Of a stretch of 64,000 nucleotides of DNA, positions 39,069 through 47,724 are shown one piece after another (the stretch's first letter is position 1; each line of letters starts with the position of its first letter). This DNA is from Streptomyces profundus. Lineage in GTDB: Bacteria > Actinomycetota > Actinomycetes > Streptomycetales > Streptomycetaceae. The notes under the pieces were generated by a model, which searched no databases, was not told the DNA's origin, and saw nothing but the letters and a program-made list of their open reading frames with translations. The stretch covers positions 4,586,501 through 4,650,500 of the forward strand of contig NZ_CP082362.1 in NCBI RefSeq assembly GCF_020740535.1, written 5' to 3'. Position numbers and translations under genes: made by a program.

Positions 39069-39674
39069 ATGTCCCACGCCCAATCGCCTCACCACCCTCT
39101 TCCCCGGCCGGCCGCCCTGCCACCGGCGCCGGTCGGCCGGCCGGTGGCCCGTGCCCACCCGAGACTCCCGGCGGCCGAGCGGTACCGCGACCGGCTGCTC
39201 CGGTACGTCAGACGTCTGACGGCCGGCGATCCGCACCGCGCCGAGGACATCGTCCAGGAGACGATGCTGCGCGCCTGGCTGGCCGCCGAGGAGTTCAGCG
39301 GGGAGTTCGCCGGCAAGCAGGAACCCTCCCGGAACGACGACCGGCTCGCCGCCTGGCTGCATGTCGTCGCCCGCAACCTCGCCTTCGACGCCCACCGCCG
39401 CGAGCGGAGCGTTCCGGCGGGCATCATGCCCACCGGTCTGCTCGGACAGGCCGACGAGGGCGTCGACGTGGCCGAGGCCGTCGTCAACCGGGTGGCGATC
39501 ACCCGCGCGTTGGCCGGCCTCAGCCCGCTCCACCGCGACGTGCTGGTCCACGTCCACCTGTGCGACCACTCCCGCGCCGACACCGCACGCCTCCTGGGGA
39601 TACCCGGGGGGACCGTCAAATCCAGGGCGCACTACGCCCTGTCCGCCCTGCGACGGGAGTTCCCGGCAGCATGA
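39069..39674 (+). CDS. ECF sigma factor (SigL-like)
   Basis: This 201-residue sigma-70 family protein has region 2 at about residues 38-105 (YRDRLLRYVRRLTAGDPHRAEDIVQETMLRAW, AWLHVVARNLAFDAHRRERS) and region 4 at about 140-195 (LSPLHRDVLVHVHLCDHSRADTARLLGIPGGTVKSRAHYALSALR). The ATG at 39069 has GGAG upstream. No zinc-binding anti-sigma factor (HxxxCxxC) follows; the next gene, overlapping by 4 nt (ATGA), encodes an anchored protein. It probably directs transcription of the secretion locus that follows. Confidence 0.92.
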   Translation: MSHAQSPHHPLPRPAALPPAPVGRPVARAHPRLPAAERYRDRLLRYVRRLTAGDPHRAEDIVQETMLRAWLAAEEFSGEFAGKQEPSRNDDRLAAWLHVVARNLAFDAHRRERSVPAGIMPTGLLGQADEGVDVAEAVVNRVAITRALAGLSPLHRDVLVHVHLCDHSRADTARLLGIPGGTVKSRAHYALSALRREFPAA

Positions 39675-40915
39675 GGTCAGCCGATCCACTGGAGTTCCTG
39701 AGCCGGCACCGGGAGACCATCTTCCGGATCCTCGGCATCGTCGCGGTGCTGCTGGTGATCTTCCTGATCATCCGCGCCGTGGCCATGCGGATGGGCGGCT
39801 GGAAGGCCGCCAGGGACCGCGTGCGCCGCGAGTGCGCCATCACCGCGCACGCCTTCGCCGCGCCGGTGCGGTCCTGGCTGCGGTACCGGCGCTCGCTGCG
39901 GGTGCTGGTCCACGGGCTGCGCGCCCCCGCGACCTGGCGCGACGCCGAACGGGCCCTGGCCGCCGCCCGGCAGGCCGCGGGCCCCGAGGGCGCCCGGCCG
40001 TACGCGGTGCTGGTCGCCGGCCACACCGTGACCGTCCTCCTCGCCGGCCAGCGGATCCCGCCTCCCGGGGCCGACCCCTGGTGGGTCGCCGACGACGACG
40101 AGACCGACCACTGGAGCGCGGAACGCGCCGATCTGCCGCCGGTGGTGCCGGTGCCCGACCAGGAGCACCCGGTGCTGGTCGCGGTCGGCGAGGTGGGCGG
40201 CTGGTGCGCGTTCCTCGACCTGGCCGTCGGGCCGCCGATGGTCTGCGTCGACGGGGAGCGGCGCGCCGCCACCGCCCTGCACCAGGCCGTCGCGGCGCAG
40301 TTGGACGTGCGGCTGCCGAAGGACACGGTGGTGGTGGCCGAGGGGGTGCACCGGGCGTTCGAAGGGCCGCCGATCCGCACCGCCTACCGCGCCGCCGCCC
40401 GCCTCGGGCCCCGCTCCGGGCTCGCCCCGTTCCTGGTCGGCGCCGAGCTGCCGGCCCCGATGCCCCCCGAACTGGTCGCGCCGCCCGCGGAGTTCCCCGG
40501 GCTGCGACTGCTGCTGCTGGGGGAGGGCCGCGGCTACGCGCGCACCCTGCTGAACGACCGGACGGGGCAGATCCAGCTGGTCGGGACGCCCCTGGTGGCC
40601 GAGGGCAACGCGCTCAGCCGCGCCATCGCCCGGGTGCTGCCGCTGATCCCGCCCGTGCTGCCGCCCGACCTCGGCGGCGACGCGTCCAGCACCGCCCGCG
40701 TCTTCGCCGAGCTGGACGACGAACTCGACGCCGAGCTGGACGGGGAGCTGCCCGGCGAGGACGCCGTGCGGCGGCCCGCCGCCCCGCCCGTCGCCCTCGT
40801 CCCAGGACCGCCGTCCCCCGAGCGCGAGGACGAGCCGGAGCCCGTGAGCGCGCCGAGGGCCGACGTCGACGAGGAGGAGGCGCCCGTGCCCTCCCCCAGC
40901 CCAGGGCGCCCCTGA
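39671..40915 (+). CDS. Membrane-anchored protein of T7SS-like locus, unknown function
   Basis: This 414-residue protein has a single N-terminal membrane helix (about 17-38, TIFRILGIVAVLLVIFLIIRAVAM) followed by a large soluble domain and a Pro/Glu-rich C-terminal tail. The soluble part reads like an alpha/beta domain (ARPYAVLVAGHTVTVLLAG, VVPVPDQEHPVLVAVGEVGG, LRLLLLGEGRGYARTLL). Position (one membrane helix, next to the EccC-type ATPase) invites comparison with EccE, but I see no sequence support for that. The ATG overlaps the sigma stop. Co-expression with the sigma factor and ATPase is very likely. Confidence 0.7.
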   Translation: MRSADPLEFLSRHRETIFRILGIVAVLLVIFLIIRAVAMRMGGWKAARDRVRRECAITAHAFAAPVRSWLRYRRSLRVLVHGLRAPATWRDAERALAAARQAAGPEGARPYAVLVAGHTVTVLLAGQRIPPPGADPWWVADDDETDHWSAERADLPPVVPVPDQEHPVLVAVGEVGGWCAFLDLAVGPPMVCVDGERRAATALHQAVAAQLDVRLPKDTVVVAEGVHRAFEGPPIRTAYRAAARLGPRSGLAPFLVGAELPAPMPPELVAPPAEFPGLRLLLLGEGRGYARTLLNDRTGQIQLVGTPLVAEGNALSRAIARVLPLIPPVLPPDLGGDASSTARVFAELDDELDAELDGELPGEDAVRRPAAPPVALVPGPPSPEREDEPEPVSAPRADVDEEEAPVPSPSPGRP

Positions 40916-40957
40916 CCGTCGCGCATCCCCCCGTCCCTGACACCCGTTGGACTGCCC

Positions 40958-43900
40958 GTGAAGCTCACCGTGACCACCGCCGACTCCCAGGGGCGGCGCA
41001 CGGACCATCTGCTGGACCTGCCGGGCGACACCACCGTCGGCGAACTCGCCGCCGCGCTGGACACACCCCGTCTCTACCTCGGCGAGGAGGCGCTGGACTC
41101 CGGGACGCCGCTGGGCGCCGGCGGCGTCCGCGACGGCGTGTTGCTGGGCCTGGACGGCCCGGCGCCGCCCGTCCCCGACGCCGCACGGGCCTGGCGGCCC
41201 CCGGCGTCCGACCCGGTGTTGCTGGAGCTGCGGCATGTCTCGGGCCCGGGAGCCGGGCAGGTGTGGCCGCTCGGCCCCGGCAGCCACGAGGTGGGCACCG
41301 ACCGTCGCTGCTCGCTCCGCCTCCCCTCGCCCGACGGCGAGGCGCCGGGCCCAGCGGCGGACTTGGGGGAGGGGGAGGAGGACCCCGGCACCCCTGAGTC
41401 CGGCACCTGGATCATCGTGCACACGGACGGCTCGGTGCGGTTCCGGCTGCCGGCGGACGCCGACCCGCTCCGGTGCGGCCTGCGCAGCCTCACCCCGCCG
41501 CCGCCCGTGGACCCGGAGACCGGCACGCCGCTCACCGACGAGGAGCCCGCGGGGCCGAGGGACGGCGGGCCAGGCGGCCACAGCGCCGAACCTCCGCCGG
41601 CGGGCCCCGACGGGCTGCCCCTGGAGCCGCCGCTGCCGCCCCCCGGGTACCGCCCGCCGCCGGACGACGGCTCCCACGACTGGCCCGCCTTCGCCGACCT
41701 CGCCCTCGGTGACCATCTGCTGCGGCTGGCGCCCAGGTTCGAGCCCGACGCCGCCGTCCGACCCGCGCCGGACGGGCTCACCATCGAGTACAGCCGGCCG
41801 CCGCGCATCCTGCCGCACCTGGACGCCGAGAACCTCAACCTGCCGGCACCCCCACCGCCGCCAGGGCCACGGCCGTTCCCGTTCATGCTGATGATCTCCC
41901 CCATGGTCATGGGCTTCGCCATGGTGGCGCTCTTCCGTTCCTTCTACTTCCTGATCCTCATCCTGTTCACCCCGCTGATGGCGGTGGGCAACTGGCTGAT
42001 GGGGCGCCGGGGCAACCGCAAGCAACACGCGGAGCAGCTCCGCAGGTTCCGGCTGCGCCGGGCCGCCCTGGAGCGGGAGATGCGCCGCGCGACGGTGGAG
42101 GAACGCCGGCAGCGGAACACCGCCTCGCCCGATCCCGCGTCCCTGCTGCTCACCGTCAAGGGCCCGGGCCACCAGCTGTGGGAACGGCGCCGCCACCACG
42201 GGGACTATCTGACCCTGCGCCTCGGCGTGGTGAACCGCGCCTCGCTCAAACGCATCAGCGACCAGGCCAGGGAGAGCAACCACCGGCAGGTGCACTGGCG
42301 GCTGTCCGACGTGCCCATCGGCGCCGAGCTGCCGATGCTCGGCGTCATCGGCCTCACCGGCACCCCCGACACCGTGCGGGCCGTGGCTCGTTGGGCCATC
42401 ATCCAGTCCGCCGTCCTGCACAGCCCCCGCGACCTGCGGATCGTCGTGCTCACCGACGAGGAGCACCTTGCCGACTGGGCCTGGGTGCGCTGGCTCCAGC
42501 ATCTGCGCCCCGCCCGCGCCGGCGCCGCGACGACGCCGCTCGTCGCGCTGGGCCGCGACCCGGCGTCCACCCGCCAGCGCGTCGGCGAGCTCTACGCGGA
42601 CCTCCAGTCCCGCGCGGCGGTCTCCGGGAAGTCCACGGGCGACGCGGCCGTCGCCCCGGGGGAGCCGGACATCCTGGTCGTCCTGGACGGCGCCTACCGG
42701 CTGCGCGAGGTGCCGGGGATGATCGGCGTCCTCACCCAGGGGCCGCCCCTGCGGATCTACAGCCTCTGCCTGGACGAACGCGAGTCGCTGCTCCCCGAGG
42801 AGTGCACCTCGGTCGTCACCGCGAGCGGCAACCAGCTGACGATGCGCGTCTCGGGGGCCCCCGCCGTCTCCGGTATCCGTGCCGACCAGGTCACGCCCGA
42901 GTGGTGCGAGGGGACCGCCCGCGCGCTGGCGCCGCTGCGCGACGTCACCGTGGAGGTCGAGGCGGGAATCCCCGCCGAGGTGCGGCTGCTGCCGCTGCTC
43001 GGCCAGGAGCCGCCGGACCCGGCGGCCCTGGTGCGGGCGTGGCAACGCCAGCCCGCCAGCACGGCGTTCCCCGTCGGCGCTGGACACGACGGCACCGCCC
43101 AGCTGGACCTGGTGGCGGACGGGCCGCACGCCCTGATCGGCGGCACCACGGGGTCGGGCAAGTCGGAGCTGCTCCAGACGATGATCGCCTCGCTGGCCGC
43201 GGTGAACCGGCCCGACGAGCTGACGTTCGTGCTCATCGACTACAAGGGCGGCAGCGCGTTCCGCGAGTGCGCCGAACTCCCCCACACCCTGGGGATGATC
43301 ACCGACCTCGACGGGCATCTGGTGGAGCGCGCGCTGGCCTCGCTGGACGCCGAGCTGCGCCGCCGCGAGCAGCTGCTGGCCGACGTGGAGGTGAAGGACC
43401 ACAAGGAGTACCGGGCCAAGCGCGCCCGGGAGCCCGAACTGCCGGCGCTGCCCAGGCTGTTGCTGATCATCGACGAGTTCGCCACGCTGGTGCGGGAGCA
43501 GGTGGAGTTCGTGCCGGGGCTGGTCAGCCTCGCGCAGCGGGGCCGCTCCCTGGGCCTGCACCTGGTGCTGGCCACGCAGCGCCCGGCGGGCGCCGTCTCC
43601 AACGAGATCCGCGCCAACACCAACCTCCGGGTCGCCCTGCGCGTCACCGACCGGATGGAGAGCACGGACATCATCAACGCGCCGACGGCCGCCGCGATCT
43701 CCCCGGCCACTCCCGGCCGGGCCCTGGTCCGCAGGGGTGACGGGCCGCCGCTGCCGTTCCAGACGGCCTGGGTCGGCGCCGAACGGCCAGACGAGGACCC
43801 GGACGCGCCGGGCGCCAGGACCGTGCCGCGCACCGTGCAGGGTGTGGAGCTGAGCCCGGAGCGGCTCGGCCATCCGCTGCCGGCGGCCAGGGTCATCCAC

Positions 43901-45679
43901 GAGGGCGGCGATCCGATCGCGGACGCGGCGGACGCCGACGAGGCCGACGAACACGACGCCGACGAGGCAACGGGCGAGAAGGGCGCCGCGCCCGTCGACC
44001 CCGCCACCGATCTGAGCGCGCTGGTGGCGACCGTCCGGGCGGCGACGGAAGCCCTGGAGGACTTCGAGACCCAGCCCAGGCCCTGGCTGCCGCCGCTGCC
44101 GGAGGAGCTGCCGCTCACCGGCCCCGAGCAGGACCCGCACCCCGGGGCCGCCGCGCTGCCGCCGGTGCCCTACATCCTCTTCGACGTGCCGAGCCGGCAG
44201 GAACAGCGGCTCGGGCACATCGAGTTCGGCACCTTCGGCCACCTCTACGTGATCGGCGCGCCGCGCTCGGGGCGCACCCAGACGCTGCGCACCATCGCGG
44301 GCTCGGCCGCCCTGCACCTGACCACCGACCAGCTGCACGTCTACGGCATCGACGCGGCCGGCGGCGGCCTGGCGCCGCTTGAGGCCCTGCCGCACTGCGG
44401 CGCCGTGGTGCCCCGGCACGACGCCGAGCGCCTTGAGCGGCTGGTGCGCCGGCTGGTCACGGAGCTGACCGACCGCCAGCAGGTCATCGCCCGGCAGGGC
44501 GTGACATCGCTGCCGGAGGCGCGGGCCCGGCTGCCCAGGGAGGAACGCCCGCCGCATCTGCTGCTGTTGATCGACGGCTGGGACGCCCTGGTGAGCCAGT
44601 GGGAGAAGCAGGACGGCGGCCGGCTCACCGAGGAGATGTTGCGGCTGCTGCGGGAGGGCGCCACGGCCGGCGTCCATGTGATCGCCACCTCGGAGCGGAT
44701 GCTGCTCGGCGGCCGTCCGGGCCAGCACAACGACCGGCGCCTCCTGCTGCGTCAGTCCGACCGGATGGACTACGCCATCGTGGGCGTCAACCGGCGTGCG
44801 GTGCCGGAGCAGGTGCCGGCCGGGCGGGGCTGGGCGACGCCCGGCGCCATCGAGGGACAGATCCTCACCCTGCCGCTCTCGGCCCTCGCCAAGGGCGGCG
44901 ACCAGGCCGACGTGGTGCGGGCCATCGGTCGGCAGGCGACGATCAGGGACGGCGGAGTGGCGGACGAGCTGCGCCCGTTCAGCGTCGCAGCGCTGCCCGA
45001 GGCGATCGGCTTCCAGGAGGCCGCCGACCAGATCGACGAGGCGGCCCGCCGCCCGCTGTGGGCGCTGCTCGGGATGGGCGGCGACACCGGCGGGGCGTTG
45101 GGCCACGACTTCGCCACCGGCTCCGGGTCCTTCCTGGTGGCGGGCCCGCCGCACAGCGGGCGTTCCACCACGCTCGCCGCGATGTGCGTCTCGCTGGTGA
45201 CCGGCGGCACCTCGCTGGTGGTGCTGACGCCCAGGGAGTCGCCGCTGCGGCGGCTCGCCGCGCACGGCCTGGCGCGGGTGATCGACGATGTCGATCCGGA
45301 TCCCGAGGCGTTGGAGGCGGCGCTGGACGCGCTGGCGGGCCGGCCGACCGTGGTGGTGGTCGACGACGCCGAACTGCTGGTGAACACCCGGGTGGACGGT
45401 CCGCTGCGGAAGGTCGCCTCGGCCGGCCGGGACCGGGGCCTCGGGCTGCTGCTGGCAGGACCGGCCGACGGCATGTCCAGCCTGGGCTGGATCGGCATCG
45501 CCCGTCGGGGCCGGCGCGGGCTGCTGCTGGCGCCCAAGGCCCTGAACGAGGGCGAGTTGATCGGCGCCCGGCTGACGCCCGACCACCTGCGTCCCCCGGC
45601 CGTTCCTGGCCGCGCCTGGACGGCCGACCCCGCCGGGCGGCTGCTGGCGGTGCAGGTGCCGCTGACCGTGCTCCAGTGA
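40958..45679 (+). CDS. EssC/EccC-type FtsK/SpoIIIE ATPase of a type VII-like secretion system
   Basis: This 1,573-residue motor protein begins with a beta-grasp (ubiquitin/YukD)-like stretch (residues 1-65), then an FHA-like domain (about 85-185, SGPGAGQVWPLGPGSHEVGTDRRCSLRL), a Pro-rich spacer and two membrane helices (about 308-348). Three FtsK/SpoIIIE modules follow: D1 with Walker A GGTTGSGKSELL near 728 and Walker B LLLIIDEFATL, D2 with degenerate GAPRSGRTQTL near 1100, D3 with AGPPHSGRSTTL near 1395. D1 is the only one with a canonical GKS, as expected for the energising domain; D2 and D3 bind substrates in the known systems. GTG start at 40958. FHA domains are typical of the Firmicute EssC rather than mycobacterial EccC. 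Confidence 0.92.
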   Translation: MKLTVTTADSQGRRTDHLLDLPGDTTVGELAAALDTPRLYLGEEALDSGTPLGAGGVRDGVLLGLDGPAPPVPDAARAWRPPASDPVLLELRHVSGPGAGQVWPLGPGSHEVGTDRRCSLRLPSPDGEAPGPAADLGEGEEDPGTPESGTWIIVHTDGSVRFRLPADADPLRCGLRSLTPPPPVDPETGTPLTDEEPAGPRDGGPGGHSAEPPPAGPDGLPLEPPLPPPGYRPPPDDGSHDWPAFADLALGDHLLRLAPRFEPDAAVRPAPDGLTIEYSRPPRILPHLDAENLNLPAPPPPPGPRPFPFMLMISPMVMGFAMVALFRSFYFLILILFTPLMAVGNWLMGRRGNRKQHAEQLRRFRLRRAALEREMRRATVEERRQRNTASPDPASLLLTVKGPGHQLWERRRHHGDYLTLRLGVVNRASLKRISDQARESNHRQVHWRLSDVPIGAELPMLGVIGLTGTPDTVRAVARWAIIQSAVLHSPRDLRIVVLTDEEHLADWAWVRWLQHLRPARAGAATTPLVALGRDPASTRQRVGELYADLQSRAAVSGKSTGDAAVAPGEPDILVVLDGAYRLREVPGMIGVLTQGPPLRIYSLCLDERESLLPEECTSVVTASGNQLTMRVSGAPAVSGIRADQVTPEWCEGTARALAPLRDVTVEVEAGIPAEVRLLPLLGQEPPDPAALVRAWQRQPASTAFPVGAGHDGTAQLDLVADGPHALIGGTTGSGKSELLQTMIASLAAVNRPDELTFVLIDYKGGSAFRECAELPHTLGMITDLDGHLVERALASLDAELRRREQLLADVEVKDHKEYRAKRAREPELPALPRLLLIIDEFATLVREQVEFVPGLVSLAQRGRSLGLHLVLATQRPAGAVSNEIRANTNLRVALRVTDRMESTDIINAPTAAAISPATPGRALVRRGDGPPLPFQTAWVGAERPDEDPDAPGARTVPRTVQGVELSPERLGHPLPAARVIHEGGDPIADAADADEADEHDADEATGEKGAAPVDPATDLSALVATVRAATEALEDFETQPRPWLPPLPEELPLTGPEQDPHPGAAALPPVPYILFDVPSRQEQRLGHIEFGTFGHLYVIGAPRSGRTQTLRTIAGSAALHLTTDQLHVYGIDAAGGGLAPLEALPHCGAVVPRHDAERLERLVRRLVTELTDRQQVIARQGVTSLPEARARLPREERPPHLLLLIDGWDALVSQWEKQDGGRLTEEMLRLLREGATAGVHVIATSERMLLGGRPGQHNDRRLLLRQSDRMDYAIVGVNRRAVPEQVPAGRGWATPGAIEGQILTLPLSALAKGGDQADVVRAIGRQATIRDGGVADELRPFSVAALPEAIGFQEAADQIDEAARRPLWALLGMGGDTGGALGHDFATGSGSFLVAGPPHSGRSTTLAAMCVSLVTGGTSLVVLTPRESPLRRLAAHGLARVIDDVDPDPEALEAALDALAGRPTVVVVDDAELLVNTRVDGPLRKVASAGRDRGLGLLLAGPADGMSSLGWIGIARRGRRGLLLAPKALNEGELIGARLTPDHLRPPAVPGRAWTADPAGRLLAVQVPLTVLQ

Positions 45680-45685
45680 GAAGGG

Positions 45686-45722
45686 CCCCTGGCACGGCGC
45701 CGGTTCGGCACCGTGCCGGGGG
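45686..45722. terminator. Bidirectional hairpin between converging secretion genes
   Basis: CCCCTGGCACGG (45686-45697) pairs with CCGTGCCGGGGG (45711-45722), 12 bp with one wobble and a 13-nt loop. It lies seven bases after the ATPase stop and just before the end of the opposing small-substrate operon. Confidence 0.75.
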
Positions 45723-45727
45723 AGCGG

Positions 45728-46171
45728 TCAGCCCTGGGTGATCGAGCTGCGGTCGTCGTTCCAGGTGACGGGCGTGCCGCCCAGATCACCGCCGGGCGGT
45801 TGCCAGGGCGGCGCGTCGGGAGTGTCGGTCTCCACCTCGTCGGCGGTCAGTTCGAGACCGCCCTCGCCGTCGATGCTGGAGAGCGTCGCGGCGAAGAGCG
45901 CGGAGTCGTTGCTCTTGAAGGCGTCGTTGATGCCGGTGAACAGATTGGCCCAGTTCTGGATGTTGCTGGCCGCCATCTGCATGGACTTGCTGAACTCCTC
46001 GTAAGCGGTCTTCAGCGCGGGACTGGCCTGTTCCAGGTAGAGGCCGTTGTCCAGCAGCGTGCCCACCTTGGCGAGGAGGTCGTAGATCTCCGGCACGATG
46101 ATGTTGCACTGCGCGCTGAGCTTGCTCGATGTCTCGGCGATGCCGGCGTAGTCGGCTGAGATGTCTGCCAT
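45728..46171 (-). CDS. WXG100-superfamily-like protein without WXG motif
   Basis: This 147-residue protein has a ~100-residue helical hairpin (MADISADYAGIAETSSKLSAQC ... SPALKTAYEEFSKSMQMAASNIQNWANLFTGINDAF) followed by an acidic Pro/Gly tail. Size, start and helix pattern fit ESAT-6/WXG100 partners, but the turn reads LDNGLYLEQA, with no Trp-X-Gly. It is the last of three genes on the minus strand and converges on the EssC/EccC-type gene. It is probably secreted or a chaperone-like partner of the giant protein; no experimental basis is visible. Confidence 0.7.
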   Translation of the reverse strand: MADISADYAGIAETSSKLSAQCNIIVPEIYDLLAKVGTLLDNGLYLEQASPALKTAYEEFSKSMQMAASNIQNWANLFTGINDAFKSNDSALFAATLSSIDGEGGLELTADEVETDTPDAPPWQPPGGDLGGTPVTWNDDRSSITQG

Positions 46172-46178
46172 GCCCGCC

Positions 46179-46484
46179 TCACTTCGGGTTGCGGATGTTC
46201 TCCGCGTACTGCTGGTCGAAGTCGATCATGCCGTTCTTGATCTCCACGAACTGATTCGCGAAGCCCTCGATCGCCTTGCACAGCTGCTGGAGCTGCTCGT
46301 GCAGGAGGTTGTACTGGTCGGTGATCGCCGCGTTGGTCTCCGGCAGCACCAGGGAGCTGCCCAGGGCGTCGGTGATCGCCGCATGGGCCGCGTCGACGGC
46401 CGGCTCGATGGTGTTGGTCCTGGAGTTGTTCATCGCGGACGCCGCTTCGTCCACGTCCTCGTAGGTGATGCTGATGTTGGGCAT
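46179..46484 (-). CDS. Short ESAT-6-size helical protein of T7SS-like locus
   Basis: This 101-residue, all-helical protein (ISITYEDVDEAASAMNNSRTNTIEPAVDAAHAAI, then turn LGSSLVLPETNAAI, then a second long helix ending MIDFDQQYAENIRNPK) has exact WXG100 length and layout but lacks the WXG turn; SLVLPE takes its place, paralleling LYLEQA of the neighbour. The ATG has GGAAG upstream. It is likely a heterodimer partner of the adjacent product, as EsxA/EsxB-type pairs are encoded side by side. Confidence 0.75.
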   Translation of the reverse strand: MPNISITYEDVDEAASAMNNSRTNTIEPAVDAAHAAITDALGSSLVLPETNAAITDQYNLLHEQLQQLCKAIEGFANQFVEIKNGMIDFDQQYAENIRNPK

Positions 46485-46547
46485 GAGGGCTCACTTCCTG
46501 TCGTGGCTGGCTGCTGGTGGTGCGGGCCGGGGCCGCTGGGGAGGGGC

Positions 46548-47528
46548 TCAGTCCTCCACCTCCTCCCAGTCCGACTCCCACTTCTTGTCGTCCGGACCGC
46601 TCTTGGGGTCCCTGGTGTACTCGGTGACCGTGACCTCCTCGTCGCCGTCGTCGTCCGTGGTGGTCGTGGTCACCTTCTGGGTGCCGGACCCGTCGTCCTC
46701 GATGGTGTACTCGGCCACGCTCTCGGTGCCGTCGGGGCCGATGGTGGTGACCGTGTAGTCGCGGCGGTCGAAGGTGTCGTCGTCGTCCGCCGGGCCGCTC
46801 GGGTCGGGCGGTCCCTCGTACTCGACCGTCGTGGTGACCGTCCTGCCGTCCGAGGTCTCGATGACGGTCTTCTCCTCGGTGACGTTGTACTCGTCGTCGT
46901 AGGTGAGGTACACGTCGACGCTGCTGCCGTCCTCATCGGTGATCTGGACGCGGTTCGGCGGGTGCTCCGGCGGCTTGTCGGGCTCGGGTCCCGGCCACGG
47001 CGGCCGGCCGTCGCCCAGGTCCTTCTGCCACTGCTCGCACCAGCCCGGGGGGTCGTCCACCGAGCAGACCTCCGCCGGGTCGGCGTCCGGATGCTCGGCG
47101 AAGTAGTCGCCGGCGCCGATCTCCTCGGCGTAGTCGTCCCAGGTCTCCTTCTTCTCCTCCCAGTCCGAGTACGCCTCGCGCTCCCCGAGCCACTTGTCCA
47201 GCTCCGAGTAGCCGGTCATGGTCATGGCGCCGGCGGCGATCCCGGCGTCCTGCTCCAGCAGCACGTCGGCGACCCCGCCGAACATGTCGCCGAACTGCTT
47301 CAACTTGTCCTTGCCGTCGTTGATCCGCGTCTTGGACAGCCCGTAGAAGACCTGGAACTGGTACGAGAGGTTGTAGTTGCCGAAGATCGACTGGTTGGAG
47401 CTGGCGGTCCCGTCGCCGATCTCCTGCCACGCGTCCGCGCCGCCCGCCGAGTCGGCCCGGTCCGCCAGGTCGTGCAGCCCCCGCTTCATGGCGTAGAGCT
47501 TGTCGTAGTCCATGGCGAAGTCGGCCAT
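46548..47528 (-). CDS. Putative secreted acidic protein of T7SS-like locus
   Basis: This 326-residue protein starts with a ~100-residue helical region of T7SS-substrate type (MADFAMDYDKLYAMKRGLHDLADRADSAGG ... LKQFGDMFGGVADVLLEQDAGIAAGAMTMTG). A Trp/Glu-rich segment follows and then about 150 residues of acidic, Thr-rich beta-hairpin repeats (VTEEKTVIETSDGRTVTTTVEYEG, GTQKVTTTTTDDDGDEEVTVTEYT). It ends WESDWEEVED. No known domain is recognised. The ATG at 47528 has GAGGGAGG upstream. It is the first gene of the three-gene operon divergent from the giant gene, sharing a 196-bp promoter region. Confidence 0.75.
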   Translation of the reverse strand: MADFAMDYDKLYAMKRGLHDLADRADSAGGADAWQEIGDGTASSNQSIFGNYNLSYQFQVFYGLSKTRINDGKDKLKQFGDMFGGVADVLLEQDAGIAAGAMTMTGYSELDKWLGEREAYSDWEEKKETWDDYAEEIGAGDYFAEHPDADPAEVCSVDDPPGWCEQWQKDLGDGRPPWPGPEPDKPPEHPPNRVQITDEDGSSVDVYLTYDDEYNVTEEKTVIETSDGRTVTTTVEYEGPPDPSGPADDDDTFDRRDYTVTTIGPDGTESVAEYTIEDDGSGTQKVTTTTTDDDGDEEVTVTEYTRDPKSGPDDKKWESDWEEVED

Positions 47529-47724
47529 CGCGCCTCCCTCCACTGCCGGTTGTCCAACGCCCCCGCCCGGGTGCGTCTCCACCCCCTCCACGCACCAGCC
47601 CGGCGGAAGGTTCAGCCGGCGCGGAAATCCGGTGAACCCCCGGGCGCTCTCGTGCGTAGAGCTTGCGAGGGGCGCCCCCGGCGAGCCCTCACCGTCGTCG
47701 CCCGCGAAGGGAAGGGACCAGGAC

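Noticed and set aside
39671..40915. EccE identity for the anchored protein before the ATPase
   Set aside because: Position and one membrane helix fit, but EccE has two helices and I could see no convincing EccE sequence features.
39677..45586. A 1,969-codon minus-strand open frame opposite the secretion ATPase
   Set aside because: It is antisense to clearly coding FtsK/SpoIIIE domains; its translation is Gln/Arg/His/Gly-rich low-complexity sequence, the usual shadow of high-GC genes.
47512..47724. Upstream extension of the giant gene to 47512
   Set aside because: The extra residues are low-complexity and antisense to the 5' end of the acidic-protein gene; the ATG at 47725 has a ribosome site and the correct leader start.
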